This document shows positions 18,297 through 27,701 of a DNA stretch of 64,000 bases, piece by piece. Source of the DNA: Psychrobacter urativorans (GTDB lineage Bacteria > Pseudomonadota > Gammaproteobacteria > Pseudomonadales > Moraxellaceae); the NCBI RefSeq assembly GCF_904846695.1, contig NZ_CAJHBR010000002.1, positions 1-64,000 of the forward strand, written 5' to 3'. The notes beneath the pieces were generated by a model, which ran no database searches, was not told where the DNA came from, and was given only the letters and a program-made list of their open reading frames with translations. The translations under genes and the position numbers were made by a program. How positions within the stretch are numbered: position 1 is the stretch's first letter; each line of letters starts with the position of its first letter.

Positions 18297-18587
18297 TTAA
18301 ACGTCTTCAGTATCGGTTTCAGTACTTATATCAGTATCAGCAACTAATTCACGTACTACCGTTTTGCCCGCTTGATATTGAGCAATAGACTCTGCTAAGT
18401 GAGTAGCGTTAGCAGGGGACCTCAATAAATAGACGGTTTCCATCAAGCTATTATAATAATCAAGTGACATCACGACGGCATCATCGGCATCACGACGAGT
18501 CACGATAGTGGCATTGGCATCGTCATTGACAGCATCTAAAACCGACTTCAAATGCTTTCTAGCTTCTGAAAAACTAACAACTCTCAT
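18297..18587 (-). CDS. yefM: YefM-type antitoxin
   Basis: This 96-residue Phd/YefM-family antitoxin has the DNA-binding N-terminus MRVVSFSEARKHLKSVLDAV and the TRRDADDAVVMSLDYYNSL core. Its acidic C-terminus would neutralise YoeB. The frame extends to 18602, but family alignment starts at Met 18587. The operator with a TGTACA core lies directly upstream. The extended acidic tail (DTDISTETDTEDV) is longer than usual. Confidence 0.9.
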   Translation of the reverse strand: MRVVSFSEARKHLKSVLDAVNDDANATIVTRRDADDAVVMSLDYYNSLMETVYLLRSPANATHLAESIAQYQAGKTVVRELVADTDISTETDTEDV

Positions 18588-18600
18588 AATAATCTCTAGC

Positions 18601-18624
18601 AATTGTACAATAAACAGTACATGT
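18601..18624 (-). promoter_or_regulatory. YefM-YoeB operator candidate
   Basis: The palindrome AATTGTACAAT is followed at once by AGTACATGT, 14 bases upstream of the yefM start. In E. coli, YefM-YoeB binds adjacent palindromes with a TGTACA core, so this is probably the autoregulatory site. Confidence 0.6.
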
Positions 18625-18656
18625 TACGCTATATATAAAAGTATATCAATAAATGT

Positions 18657-18694
18657 AAAAAAACCGATGCTATATAAACTACACAACATCGGCT
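18657..18694 (-). terminator. terminator after acnD
   Basis: On the minus strand CCGATG, a 17-base loop, CATCGG and seven T residues follow the acnD stop by about 30 bases. It separates the prpBC-acnD transcript from the toxin-antitoxin pair. Confidence 0.65.
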
Positions 18695-18720
18695 CTTTTC
18701 TTACTCAGAACTTATGATGA

Positions 18721-21390
18721 TTACGCAATATCTAACGTACCATCGATAAACTCTTTAGCAAAGCGCTGCAGCATACCGCCAGCGTTATACATCTTCACTT
18801 CATCAGCAGTATCTAAACGGCAGATGATAGGCACTTCCGTTTTGCTGCCGTCAGTACGGTTAATCACTAGCGTCATCATACCGCCAGCAGATACTTCACC
18901 GGTCACATCAAATACTTCGGTACCGTCGATATTAAGCGTATTGCGCGTAACGCCTTTTTCGAACTGTAATGGTAGAGCACCCATACCGACTAAGTTTTGA
19001 CGGTGAATGCGCTCAAAGTCCTCAGCGACCACTACTTCCACCCCGGCTAAACGCACGCCTTTAGCAGCCCAGTCACGGCTTGAGCCTTGACCATAGCCAT
19101 CACCTGCGATAATGATAAGCGGCTGATTACGGTTCATATAGGTTTCAATGGCTTCCCACATACGCATAACTTGACCTTCGGGCTCAACGCGAGCTAGCGA
19201 GCCTTGAATAACATCACCGCTCTTATTATCACTGCCATCACGTACCATTTCATTAAGCAGTTTTGGATTGGCAAAAGTAGCACGTTGAGCCGTTAAGTGA
19301 TCACCGCGATGGGTGGCATAAGAGTTATAGTCCTCAGACGGTAGACCCATAGTGTCAAGATACTCGCCAGCCGCTGAATCCCCTAAGATAGCATTCGACG
19401 GTGACAAATGGTCGGTGGTGATGTTATCACCAAGCACCGCTAATGGACGCATGCCTTTTAGCTTATTCATCGCTGCCATTTTGCCTTCCCAATACGGCGG
19501 ACGACGGATATAAGTGGTTTGCTCACGCCAGTTGTATAGTGGGCTTAAAGCTTTGCCTGTATCTTTTTTGGCTTCATCGAACATCGGTATATACACCGCA
19601 TTGAACTGTTCGGGTTTCACGGCTGCGGCAACGATAGCATCAACTTCATCATCATCGAACCAGATGTCTTTTAGATAAACATCATTACCGTTTTGGTCTT
19701 GGCCTAATGAGTCTTTTTCGATATCGAAGCGAATATTACCAGCGATAGCATAAGCAATAACCAAGGGCGGTGATGCTAAGAACGCTTGCTTAGCATAAGG
19801 ATGGATACGACCATCGAAGTTACGGTTACCCGATAATACCGCAGTAGTAAACAAGTCATTATCGATAATTTCTTTTTCGATATCCGGGTCGAGGGCGCCA
19901 CTCATACCATTACACGTCGTACAAGCAAAGCCGACTACATCAAAGCCAATCTGTTGCAGCTCAGACATCAGACCAGCTTCTTCTAGATACATTTTTACGG
20001 TCTTAGAACCAGGGGCTAAAGAGGACTTCACCCAAGGCTTACGCAATAGACCTTTTTCATTAGCATTACGAGCCACTAGTCCAGCAGCTACCATATTGCG
20101 TGGGTTGGAGGTGTTAGTACAGCTAGTGATAGCGGCAATAATAACCGCGCCGTCGGGCATCATACCGTCTTTTGGCTCTGGTAGTTTTTCATCAGCGCCG
20201 TGGGCGATACCTTTGGCGACTAAGTCGGTCGTCGATACGCGAGCATGTGGACGCGAGGGACCGGCCATATTCCGTACTACTGCTGACAAATCAAACTCAA
20301 GCACACGGGCGTATTCGGCTTTTTCCATACCATCAGCCCATAGGCCAGTTTGCTTAGCATACTGCTCGACTAGTTTGATTTGTGCTTCGCTACGACCAGT
20401 CAAGCGTAAATAATCGATGGTTTGCTCATCGATATAGAACATCGCTGCGGTCGCGCCATATTCAGGGGTCATGTTGGAGATAGAAGCACGATCACCAACG
20501 CTGAGCTGGCGGGCACCTTCACCGAAGAATTCGATATAAGTCGAAACCACTCCAGCATCACGTAAGAATTCGGTCATCGCGAGTACTAAATCGGTACCCG
20601 TTATGCCTTTTTGCAATTTACCGGTGAGTTTCACACCAACATAATCCGGTAGTCGCATATATGACGGATTACCAAGCATCACGCTTTCAGCTTCTAAGCC
20701 CCCAACACCGATAGAGATCACCCCTAAGGCATCGACCATAGGCGTATGACTATCAGTACCGACTAGGGTATCAGCGAAGGCAACCTGTTGACCGGCTTTG
20801 TTCTGTACCACTTGCACTACTGGCGACATTTTCTCTAAGTTGATTTGATGCATAATGCCATTACCGGGTGGCACGACGTTGACGTTATCAAAGGCATACT
20901 GGCACCAGTTGATAAAGTGAAAGCGGTCATCGTTACGACGCTCTTCGATAGCTCGGTTTTTTTCAAAAGCATCTTCTTCAAAGCCCGCATGTTCAACAGC
21001 TAAGGAGTGGTCAACGATCAATTGCGTTGGTACGATAGGATTGACTTTTGATGGATCGCCCCCTTGCTCAGCGATAGCATCCCGTAGGCCCGCTAAATCA
21101 ACAAAGGCTGTTTGACCTAAGATATCATGACAAACGACACGAGCAGGATACCAAGGAAAATCAAGGTCTTGCTTACCTTCGATATGTTGTTTTAGCGCAG
21201 CGGTTAGATCCTCTGGTGGGCAACGACGCACTAAGTTTTCGCACAATACCTTTGAGCAAAACGGGAGCTTGTCATACGCGCCAGCCTGAATATTTTCAAC
21301 GGCTTCGCGAGTATCAAAATAATGCAGCTCGGTATCAGGTAAAGGCTTTTTGAAGTGATCGTTCATCGGTTGTACTAGAGCGTTGTCCAT
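18721..21390 (-). CDS. acnD: Fe/S-dependent 2-methylisocitrate dehydratase AcnD
   Basis: This 889-residue aconitase-family enzyme is of the AcnD subtype, which dehydrates 2-methylcitrate with PrpF as partner. AcnD-like text includes the N-terminal KPLPDTELHYFDTREAVE, GNGIMHQINLEKMSPVV and DTLVGTDSHTPMVDALGV. The [4Fe-4S] ligands are in ITSCTNTSNP and GFACTTCNGMSG. Length is slightly above the usual roughly 865, mainly at the N-terminus. GGTGA precedes the start by 6 bases. It lies downstream of prpB, prpC and a short unknown gene on the same strand. Confidence 0.94.
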   Translation of the reverse strand: MDNALVQPMNDHFKKPLPDTELHYFDTREAVENIQAGAYDKLPFCSKVLCENLVRRCPPEDLTAALKQHIEGKQDLDFPWYPARVVCHDILGQTAFVDLAGLRDAIAEQGGDPSKVNPIVPTQLIVDHSLAVEHAGFEEDAFEKNRAIEERRNDDRFHFINWCQYAFDNVNVVPPGNGIMHQINLEKMSPVVQVVQNKAGQQVAFADTLVGTDSHTPMVDALGVISIGVGGLEAESVMLGNPSYMRLPDYVGVKLTGKLQKGITGTDLVLAMTEFLRDAGVVSTYIEFFGEGARQLSVGDRASISNMTPEYGATAAMFYIDEQTIDYLRLTGRSEAQIKLVEQYAKQTGLWADGMEKAEYARVLEFDLSAVVRNMAGPSRPHARVSTTDLVAKGIAHGADEKLPEPKDGMMPDGAVIIAAITSCTNTSNPRNMVAAGLVARNANEKGLLRKPWVKSSLAPGSKTVKMYLEEAGLMSELQQIGFDVVGFACTTCNGMSGALDPDIEKEIIDNDLFTTAVLSGNRNFDGRIHPYAKQAFLASPPLVIAYAIAGNIRFDIEKDSLGQDQNGNDVYLKDIWFDDDEVDAIVAAAVKPEQFNAVYIPMFDEAKKDTGKALSPLYNWREQTTYIRRPPYWEGKMAAMNKLKGMRPLAVLGDNITTDHLSPSNAILGDSAAGEYLDTMGLPSEDYNSYATHRGDHLTAQRATFANPKLLNEMVRDGSDNKSGDVIQGSLARVEPEGQVMRMWEAIETYMNRNQPLIIIAGDGYGQGSSRDWAAKGVRLAGVEVVVAEDFERIHRQNLVGMGALPLQFEKGVTRNTLNIDGTEVFDVTGEVSAGGMMTLVINRTDGSKTEVPIICRLDTADEVKMYNAGGMLQRFAKEFIDGTLDIA

Positions 21391-21444
21391 AAGTCACCTT
21401 TGGCTATTGGCTGGTTGAAATGGGTATAAAATAAAGAGTTATAT

Positions 21445-22041
21445 TTATTGTTTATAACTTCCTGAAATACTGTCACATAGAATAGATTTTTCTTTATAAT
21501 TAAAAGATGCACCAACGACTGCATCCCCATACCATTCATCATCGTTGTATTCTATATGCTTAAATTGCGGCTCTAATCCTCGAAAAGAACTTTTAAAAAA
21601 GACCTCATCATAAAAGTGATCAGAGTTTGGAACTAGATATATGTTTAGGTGAGATAAAGGAATTTTGCGATAGCTAGCTTCTTTAAATTTAACTGTGTAG
21701 GTAACGCTGTTCTTATTATCTTTGTCGCCTTTTTTAATGGTGACTGAGTCAATTGCTTTTTGATATTCACTAGGAATAATATAATTTTTTCTTAAAAAGA
21801 ATCGAGTACCTTCATATTCACCTTTGGTATATGATTCATTATGACCAATAAAACTGTTTTTAAAATTGTTATATCGATCAGCCGATAACTCTGATTTTTC
21901 TCCTATTGAATCACCACAAGCTTCTTCGTATACTTGAAATAAGCTCGTCAAATCAGTAGTAGCGTTAGCAGGTATTAAGGTAAAAACACTTAAACTTATA
22001 ACTCCTAACATTATTGATGTCTTTACAAACTCTATCATCAT
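21445..22041 (-). CDS. exported protein of unknown function
   Basis: This protein of about 198 residues begins with a signal-peptide-like segment (MMIEFVKTSIMLGVISLSVF, then PANATTD), so it is probably periplasmic. The mature part has two cysteines and many charged and aromatic residues, and I do not recognise a family. The open frame extends upstream to 22224 into prpC, which is not credible; ATG 22062, 22041 or 22038 are the realistic starts. It interrupts the usual prpC-acnD adjacency. It is visibly more AT-rich than its neighbours, which hints at acquisition. Confidence 0.6.
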   Translation of the reverse strand: MMIEFVKTSIMLGVISLSVFTLIPANATTDLTSLFQVYEEACGDSIGEKSELSADRYNNFKNSFIGHNESYTKGEYEGTRFFLRKNYIIPSEYQKAIDSVTIKKGDKDNKNSVTYTVKFKEASYRKIPLSHLNIYLVPNSDHFYDEVFFKSSFRGLEPQFKHIEYNDDEWYGDAVVGASFNYKEKSILCDSISGSYKQ

Positions 22042-22126
22042 TATCCACTTTAGAAAAAACATTAAGTTTAGATCTCTCTTATCAAAATGATAAAGATAAG
22101 AAAGACCTAAGCTTTTTAGATGTATC

Positions 22127-23266
22127 TTAACGCGCACTGATATCAGGCACAGAACGTAATTCTTCACCGATATACTCGGCACTTGGGCGAATGATACGGT
22201 TATTAGCCCGCTGTTCAAACACATGCGAGGCCCAACCTGTTAGGCGCGAGCAGACAAAGATTGGCGTGAACAACTTAGTTGGAATACCCATGAAGTGATA
22301 GGCTGACGCGTGGAAGAAATCTGCGTTACAGAACAGTTTTTTCTCACGCCACATGACTTCTTCACAGCGTACCGATACAGGGTAGAGCACCTCATCACCA
22401 ACGTCTGCTGCTAGTTTCTCAGCCCAGCCCTTGATGACCACGTTACGTGGATCTGATTCGCTATAAATCGCATGACCAAAACCCATAATCTTATCTTTAC
22501 GCGCCAGCATAGCCATCATTTCTGTTTCTGCTTCATCTGCTGAGTTAAAGCCAGCAATCATATCCATTGCTGCCTCATTAGCACCGCCATGCAAGTGACC
22601 TCGTAGCGAACCAATGGCACCAGTGATACAAGAATGAATGTCAGATAAAGTAGAAGCACAGACACGAGCAGTAAAGGTTGAAGCATTGAACTCATGCTCA
22701 GCATAAAGAATCAAAGAGACGTTCATAACCTTTTCGTGCAGCTCGTTTGGCTTTTCACCTTTGAGCAGATGTAGGAAATGACCACCGATAGTGTCATCAT
22801 CAGTCTCAGTTTCGATACGCTCATTGTCATGAGTGAAGCGATACCAGTAGTTAATAATAGAAGGGAAAACCGCTAGCATACGATCAGCTTGATCGTTCTC
22901 TTCGGCAAAATCCATTTCAGTCTCAAGGTTACCTAGCATAGAGCAACCAGTACGCAATACATCCATCGGATGCGCATCAGCAGGGATACGCTCAAGCACG
23001 TCTTTTAACGGCTGTGGTAGGCCACGTAGCTTTTTAAGCTTAGTTTGATAAGCATCAAGCTCGCTTTGAGTCGGTAGATTGCCGTATAGCAATAGATAAG
23101 CGACTTCTTCAAAGATGCACTTGTCTGCCAGCTCTGAGACATCGTAACCACGATAAGTCAGACCAGAGCCTGATTTTCCGACTGTAGATAATGCTGTTTT
23201 GCCTGCGACTTGACCACGAAGACCTGCGCCTGACAATACTTTTGCTGATTGGTTTTGTGCTGCCAT
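22127..23266 (-). CDS. prpC: 2-methylcitrate synthase PrpC
   Basis: This 379-residue citrate-synthase-fold enzyme condenses propionyl-CoA with oxaloacetate. The catalytic regions are visible: EHEFNASTFTARV, LRGHLHGGANEAAM and GFGHAIYSESDPRN. The N-terminal GLTYRGYDVSELA is typical of PrpC. AAAGGAA precedes the ATG by 7 bases. It lies 150 bases downstream of prpB and is probably co-transcribed with it. Confidence 0.95.
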   Translation of the reverse strand: MAAQNQSAKVLSGAGLRGQVAGKTALSTVGKSGSGLTYRGYDVSELADKCIFEEVAYLLLYGNLPTQSELDAYQTKLKKLRGLPQPLKDVLERIPADAHPMDVLRTGCSMLGNLETEMDFAEENDQADRMLAVFPSIINYWYRFTHDNERIETETDDDTIGGHFLHLLKGEKPNELHEKVMNVSLILYAEHEFNASTFTARVCASTLSDIHSCITGAIGSLRGHLHGGANEAAMDMIAGFNSADEAETEMMAMLARKDKIMGFGHAIYSESDPRNVVIKGWAEKLAADVGDEVLYPVSVRCEEVMWREKKLFCNADFFHASAYHFMGIPTKLFTPIFVCSRLTGWASHVFEQRANNRIIRPSAEYIGEELRSVPDISAR

Positions 23267-23416
23267 AGTAAATTCCTTTTGTTGGTAGCTTAGGGTAAGT
23301 AAAAACGGTTACTTGCTGTTAGATCAAGCGCTGAGTACGGTCGTCTATGATTAAATCAGCGCTTGAATAGTACGGTTTACTGCTACTAGTAGACTGCTGC
23401 TAGTAAAATGAGTCGT

Positions 23417-24310
23417 TTATTTATTATCGGCAAATAGTTTGTCTAAAGTTTGCTCGAACTCATGATAGTTTAAGAAATCATAAAGCTCCATACGGGTTTG
23501 CATAGTATCGACGACTTTGTCTTGTGTGCCATCAGAGAGAATATGCTGATAGACGTTCAAGGCGGCTTTGTTCATCGCTCGAAAGGCTGACAATGGATAT
23601 AACACCATATCAACACCAACGCCTTGTAGCTGCTCAGTAGTATAAAGATCCGTCTGACCAAATTCCGTCATGTTAGCTAGTACTGGAATATCTAACACAT
23701 CAGTGAACTTGCGATACATCTCGATATCAGTCAAAGCTTCAGCAAAGATCATATCCGCGCCCGCTTCTTGAAAGGCCAGTGCACGTTCAACCGCAGCATC
23801 TAACCCTTCAACCGATAAAGCGTCAGTACGGGCCATAACTACAAAATTCTCGTCAGTTTTGGCATCCATAGCTGCTTTTAGGCGATCGACCATCTCAGCG
23901 ATACTAACGATTTCTTTATTAGGGCGATGACCACAGCGCTTCTGAGCTACTTGGTCTTCGATATGCACGGCTGCAACCCCAGCTTTTTCCATTTTGCGAA
24001 TGGTTTGAGCGATATTAAACGCACCACCAAAGCCAGTATCGATATCTACTAGTAAAGGTGTGTCGACCGCGTCAGTAATACGACGAGCATCCTCTAATAC
24101 ATTATCTAGGCTAGTCATCCCTAAGTCTGGTAGACCAAATGAAGCATTGGCTACGCCAGCACCAGAAAGATATATAGCTTTATGACCAGCTTGAGTGGCC
24201 ATCATAGCCGTATAAGCATTGATAGTACCGACTATTTGTAATGGTTGGTTGTTAGTGTTTTGCTGTTGCATGGCATTACGAAAGCGCGCGCCTGCTGAAA
24301 TTGAAGTCAT
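23417..24310 (-). CDS. prpB: 2-methylisocitrate lyase PrpB
   Basis: This 297-residue TIM-barrel lyase of the isocitrate lyase/PEP mutase family splits 2-methylisocitrate to pyruvate and succinate. The catalytic motif is KRCGHR near residue 123; substrate and metal residues are in [10 protein letters not shown] and HIEDQ. The ribosome binding site AAGGAT is 7 bases before the ATG. It is the first structural gene of the prpB-prpC-acnD run. No GntR or PrpR regulator gene is adjacent, unlike in many related clusters. Confidence 0.95.
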   Translation of the reverse strand: MTSISAGARFRNAMQQQNTNNQPLQIVGTINAYTAMMATQAGHKAIYLSGAGVANASFGLPDLGMTSLDNVLEDARRITDAVDTPLLVDIDTGFGGAFNIAQTIRKMEKAGVAAVHIEDQVAQKRCGHRPNKEIVSIAEMVDRLKAAMDAKTDENFVVMARTDALSVEGLDAAVERALAFQEAGADMIFAEALTDIEMYRKFTDVLDIPVLANMTEFGQTDLYTTEQLQGVGVDMVLYPLSAFRAMNKAALNVYQHILSDGTQDKVVDTMQTRMELYDFLNYHEFEQTLDKLFADNK

Positions 24311-24810
24311 TTTATAATCCTTAGCTGGTTTTAATATAAATTTTTTTAATACGGTATGTTTTTAATACAACGATAAAGTAGGCTCGGCGTAGGGTATTTG
24401 TACAATGCCTGAATACCTTTAGACTATAGATAATCCAAGCACTTTTAAAGAGCTATTAAAGGGCTATTGTTTAGTTAATAAATATTAGCTATTTAAAAAA
24501 ATTTAATCTATCCGTTTTATGAATAATTATATCTATAAAACAGTTGTTTAATGTCTGCGTTATTCATAACGACCAAAATGCAGGGAATAATAGTTAGATA
24601 ATATTTACATCTGGTTACAATTAACCCTCGTGTATCTATAGAGGCTTAGAGGGGCTGTCTACTAATATTAATATTACTAATGCCAAGACCATTAATCAGT
24701 AATTGGTAATTAGGTAAATAAAAAAGCCCCTATAGCTAAGGTATAAGGGCTTTGATTAATACTATGTTATTACTTTTAATATTGCTAAATGAGGTCTGAA
24801 ACAGATAATG
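24311..24810. other. prpB promoter region
   Basis: AT-rich 500 bases between the transporter gene and prpB. It holds the terminator at 24721 and a spaced inverted repeat, GTTTTAT at 24514-24520 and ATAAAAC at 24535-24541, which may be an operator for prpB (weak evidence). No gene was seen. Confidence 0.4.
24721..24753 (-). terminator. terminator after the NRAMP-like gene
   Basis: AAAGCCC and GGGCTTT pair across a 17-base interior and are followed on the minus strand by a run of T residues. It separates the transporter from prpB. Confidence 0.7.
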
Positions 24811-26088
24811 TTAACCGAATAGCCCAGCAAGATTGGCTAAGAACAATAGTGCAAAACCGCCTAAGAATATCAAGCCAGCAATCGATAGAGCATTCATACC
24901 GGGTGATAGTTTTTGATGGCTCTTAACCAATGAATAGTTAAGCCAACCAAAAATAGGTGCCGACACAAAGGCAGATATCATAGCGAATTTCAGCATAGTC
25001 CCTAACTGTCCTGCGAAGAAACTAATGATAACCAAGCCGCCACCGACAGCGTAAGTGGTCCAAAAGGCGACTTGTTTTTTATTAATCTCACTTTCACCTT
25101 TTAGCAAGCGCCAGCACTCGGCATTGGCACGTCCATAACCATCTGCACAAGTAATCGTAGTACCGAACATGCACATAAAGGCCACGAAGGCGACTAATAG
25201 GCGGGACCATTCACCGATAGTATTCGTATACATGCTAATAAGCTGGTCGATATAAGCGCCACCAGCAATCTGAATCTCTTGACCCGAGCCGTACTGTACA
25301 AATACCCCCAATGCTAAAAAGAACAACGCCAAAATAGCAGAGATCGCATAGCCAACGTTGAAATCAAGCAGCCCTTGACGCTTAGTTGTATTATCAGCTT
25401 TTCTCTTAGCTGAAGTCCACATAGAGGTAATTGCCGCGAACTCAAGTGGCGCTGGCATCCAGCCCATTAGCGCTACAATGAAACCCAAGGTCGCTAAGTT
25501 CCAAGGAGAAGCAGCAACAAAATCTGGAGTCACTACTGTTGGCTTGCCAGCAGCAATAATTACCGCTGCTAAGGTTGCCGCCGTCAAGGCAAGCATAATC
25601 CATTTGGTCAGCCCATCAAGCAGCTTATAGTGACCCGCTATCAAAAACACCCAGCATACCGCAGTTACTATCAGTGCCAAAGCAATCGTTGATAAGCCAA
25701 TAGAGGCAGGTAGCATAAAGCCTAAGATCACCGCAGCAATTAAGGATACGGCGCCCGTACTAATCACCGCCGACAGAATCGAGAGAATAAAGTAAATCCA
25801 AAGATAGGCTTTTGAGCGTTTGGCATAGCCAGCAATTAGGCTCTCGCCGGTATCATAGACATAGTCAGTACCGAAACGAAAGAATGGATATTTAAAAACG
25901 TTGGCTAAAATAATCATGATAGCCAACTGCCAACCATAAATAGCACCGGCTTGCGTGGACGAAATGAGATGTGAGCCTCCAACAGCTGCCGTCGCCATTA
26001 AAATTCCAGGCCCAAATATACGCCAGCTAAAGCCTTCTTGTGCAGCACTAGCTGTTGCATCTGAATTGTTGATTCGTTGTGTGGTCAT
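24811..26088 (-). CDS. NRAMP-fold transporter lacking the canonical metal motifs
   Basis: This 425-residue inner-membrane protein has about 11 spans and the NRAMP/APC-like architecture. In true NRAMP metal transporters, helix 1 carries DPGN and helix 6 carries an MPH motif. Here the helix 1 region reads GPGILMATAAVGGSHLISS and the helix 6 region GWMPAPLEFAA, so both metal-binding motifs are altered. It belongs to a divergent branch often annotated simply as NRAMP. Its substrate is probably not the usual Mn/Fe; its place upstream of prpB allows an organic-acid guess, which is only inference. Start 26088 follows a GGGG tract; a frame from 26115 lacks support. Confidence 0.75.
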   Translation of the reverse strand: MTTQRINNSDATASAAQEGFSWRIFGPGILMATAAVGGSHLISSTQAGAIYGWQLAIMIILANVFKYPFFRFGTDYVYDTGESLIAGYAKRSKAYLWIYFILSILSAVISTGAVSLIAAVILGFMLPASIGLSTIALALIVTAVCWVFLIAGHYKLLDGLTKWIMLALTAATLAAVIIAAGKPTVVTPDFVAASPWNLATLGFIVALMGWMPAPLEFAAITSMWTSAKRKADNTTKRQGLLDFNVGYAISAILALFFLALGVFVQYGSGQEIQIAGGAYIDQLISMYTNTIGEWSRLLVAFVAFMCMFGTTITCADGYGRANAECWRLLKGESEINKKQVAFWTTYAVGGGLVIISFFAGQLGTMLKFAMISAFVSAPIFGWLNYSLVKSHQKLSPGMNALSIAGLIFLGGFALLFLANLAGLFG

Positions 26089-26268
26089 GAGTACCCCAAA
26101 TATAAAATATGGCAAGCTAGCACTGACCTGTGAGAGCTTGCTACAAATTTTGCCGATTAAAGTTTATCAATAAAGAGAAATAGTGGTAACTTTAGCATAG
26201 CGTACTTAATTAAGGATAATAATTATTTTCGTGGCTTAAACCAACTATCCGTTTTGAGTGCTTAGCTT

Positions 26269-27393
26269 TTACATAAACTGCTGCCGCCGATAAGTAATAC
26301 CACGCTTTTCATAAACTTCATAAATCGCATTTAGTAAGTTGAGAACCTTAGGATGGCTAAAGTCTTTTAGGGTATGTAAATAAATAGGGGAAGTAACATT
26401 TTCGTGAATCAGACGCTGATAGCTAATCTGATCAGTACGCATGTTTTGCAAGCTGGCAGGCACTAAAGTAATGCCTTCACCAGCAGCAACTAGCCCCAGC
26501 GCCACTTGTAAATCACTCACCTTAGTGGTGGTAAATGGGGTAATACCATATTGAGCAAACAGGTTTAGCAAAGGTTCAGTCACACTATGAGCTGCTGTAG
26601 TCTTAGCGCGGTTGGCGTTGGGCACGGTTGGCTGGTTATCGTGAGTGGCTGTTGTACTAACGGTAAAAGCGCCAGCACTTATGTTGGTTATGTCAGTTAT
26701 CTGCGCTGGCAAGTGCGTTTGATGATATAAAATCAAGCGGTTATTGACCAAATCAATCAAACGCTGGTCTTTAGTGTGAGCGAGAGGATGCGCTTTTGGC
26801 AGAGCGACTACATAACGCTCATGGCGTAACAAAATCTGCTGAATCCATGGATCCTGATGAGGAAAGCGGCTAAAACCCACGTCGATCTCACCCGATTTTA
26901 GCGCCTCAACTTGTTGGTAGGAGCTGATATCCTTAAGGTTGACTTCGATATCAGTAGGGTAGTCGGTACTGGCAAGTTTCGAGGGTTTACCGTCTTTATT
27001 GCAACTATTGATATTACTATTGCTATTGTTGTTACTGCGACTAGTGCTATGTTGCTTTAGGGTGGCGATAACTTCTGGCAGCAGACCGTAGAGTACTGAG
27101 GGCACAAAGCCAATATTGAGCGTTGCGTTAGGTGCTGCCAGCCGCTGAGTCATATTAGTAATAGTCGACAGCTCGGTCAGTACAGCGCTTACTTTGTCAT
27201 AAAAAAATAGTCCCGCTTCTGTCATCTGTAGTGGTCGGTGATAACGATTAATCAGCTCGACACCAATATCAGCTTCCAGCTGTTTTAACAGCCGACTGAG
27301 ACTTGGCTGTGATAGCTCTGTGGACTTAGCAGCCGCACTAAAACTCTGTAATTCAGCGATTGCAACAAAAGCCTTAATCTGTTTTAGATCCAT
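26269..27393 (-). CDS. LysR-family transcriptional regulator
   Basis: This 374-residue regulator has an N-terminal winged HTH (MDLKQIKAFVAIAELQSF, then AAKSTELSQPSLSRLLKQLE) and a periplasmic-binding-protein-like effector domain. It is about 70 residues longer than usual because of two low-complexity insertions, a Ser/Asn-rich one near residues 115-145 and a Thr/Ala-rich one near residues 240-275. It precedes the NRAMP-like transporter and prp genes on the same strand and may control them. The effector is unknown. Confidence 0.87.
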   Translation of the reverse strand: MDLKQIKAFVAIAELQSFSAAAKSTELSQPSLSRLLKQLEADIGVELINRYHRPLQMTEAGLFFYDKVSAVLTELSTITNMTQRLAAPNATLNIGFVPSVLYGLLPEVIATLKQHSTSRSNNNSNSNINSCNKDGKPSKLASTDYPTDIEVNLKDISSYQQVEALKSGEIDVGFSRFPHQDPWIQQILLRHERYVVALPKAHPLAHTKDQRLIDLVNNRLILYHQTHLPAQITDITNISAGAFTVSTTATHDNQPTVPNANRAKTTAAHSVTEPLLNLFAQYGITPFTTTKVSDLQVALGLVAAGEGITLVPASLQNMRTDQISYQRLIHENVTSPIYLHTLKDFSHPKVLNLLNAIYEVYEKRGITYRRQQFM

Positions 27394-27701
27394 AATTAGG
27401 GTATACCTTTGTTGTATTTTCTATAGCCAATAAAAAAGCGGCATTTGGTGGTATTTTATCTGCCTTTAACATAAGTAGTGCTGGTTTATAAATTTATCTA
27501 CAATGCCAGCTTAGCAATACCCTAAGAGTATATAATAAGCTTATATAAGGCGGTAGCTCAGCAACAATATGACTCGCAGTCATGCAACATTTTATTTAAT
27601 AGTATTTTGAACTTTCCAATCGTATCTAGAAAGCAGATTAATCTATATAGGGAACATAGTTATCGAACTCCCAATTTAAACGTATTCTCATATATAAAGT
27701 A
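27394..27701. other. intergenic beside the integrase
   Basis: AT-rich gap between the integrase end and the LysR gene. No tRNA and no clear attachment repeat was found by eye. Confidence 0.35.

Noticed and set aside
22042-22224. N-terminal extension of the exported protein overlapping prpC
   Set aside because: It would overlap nearly 100 bases of prpC and places the signal peptide inside the protein.
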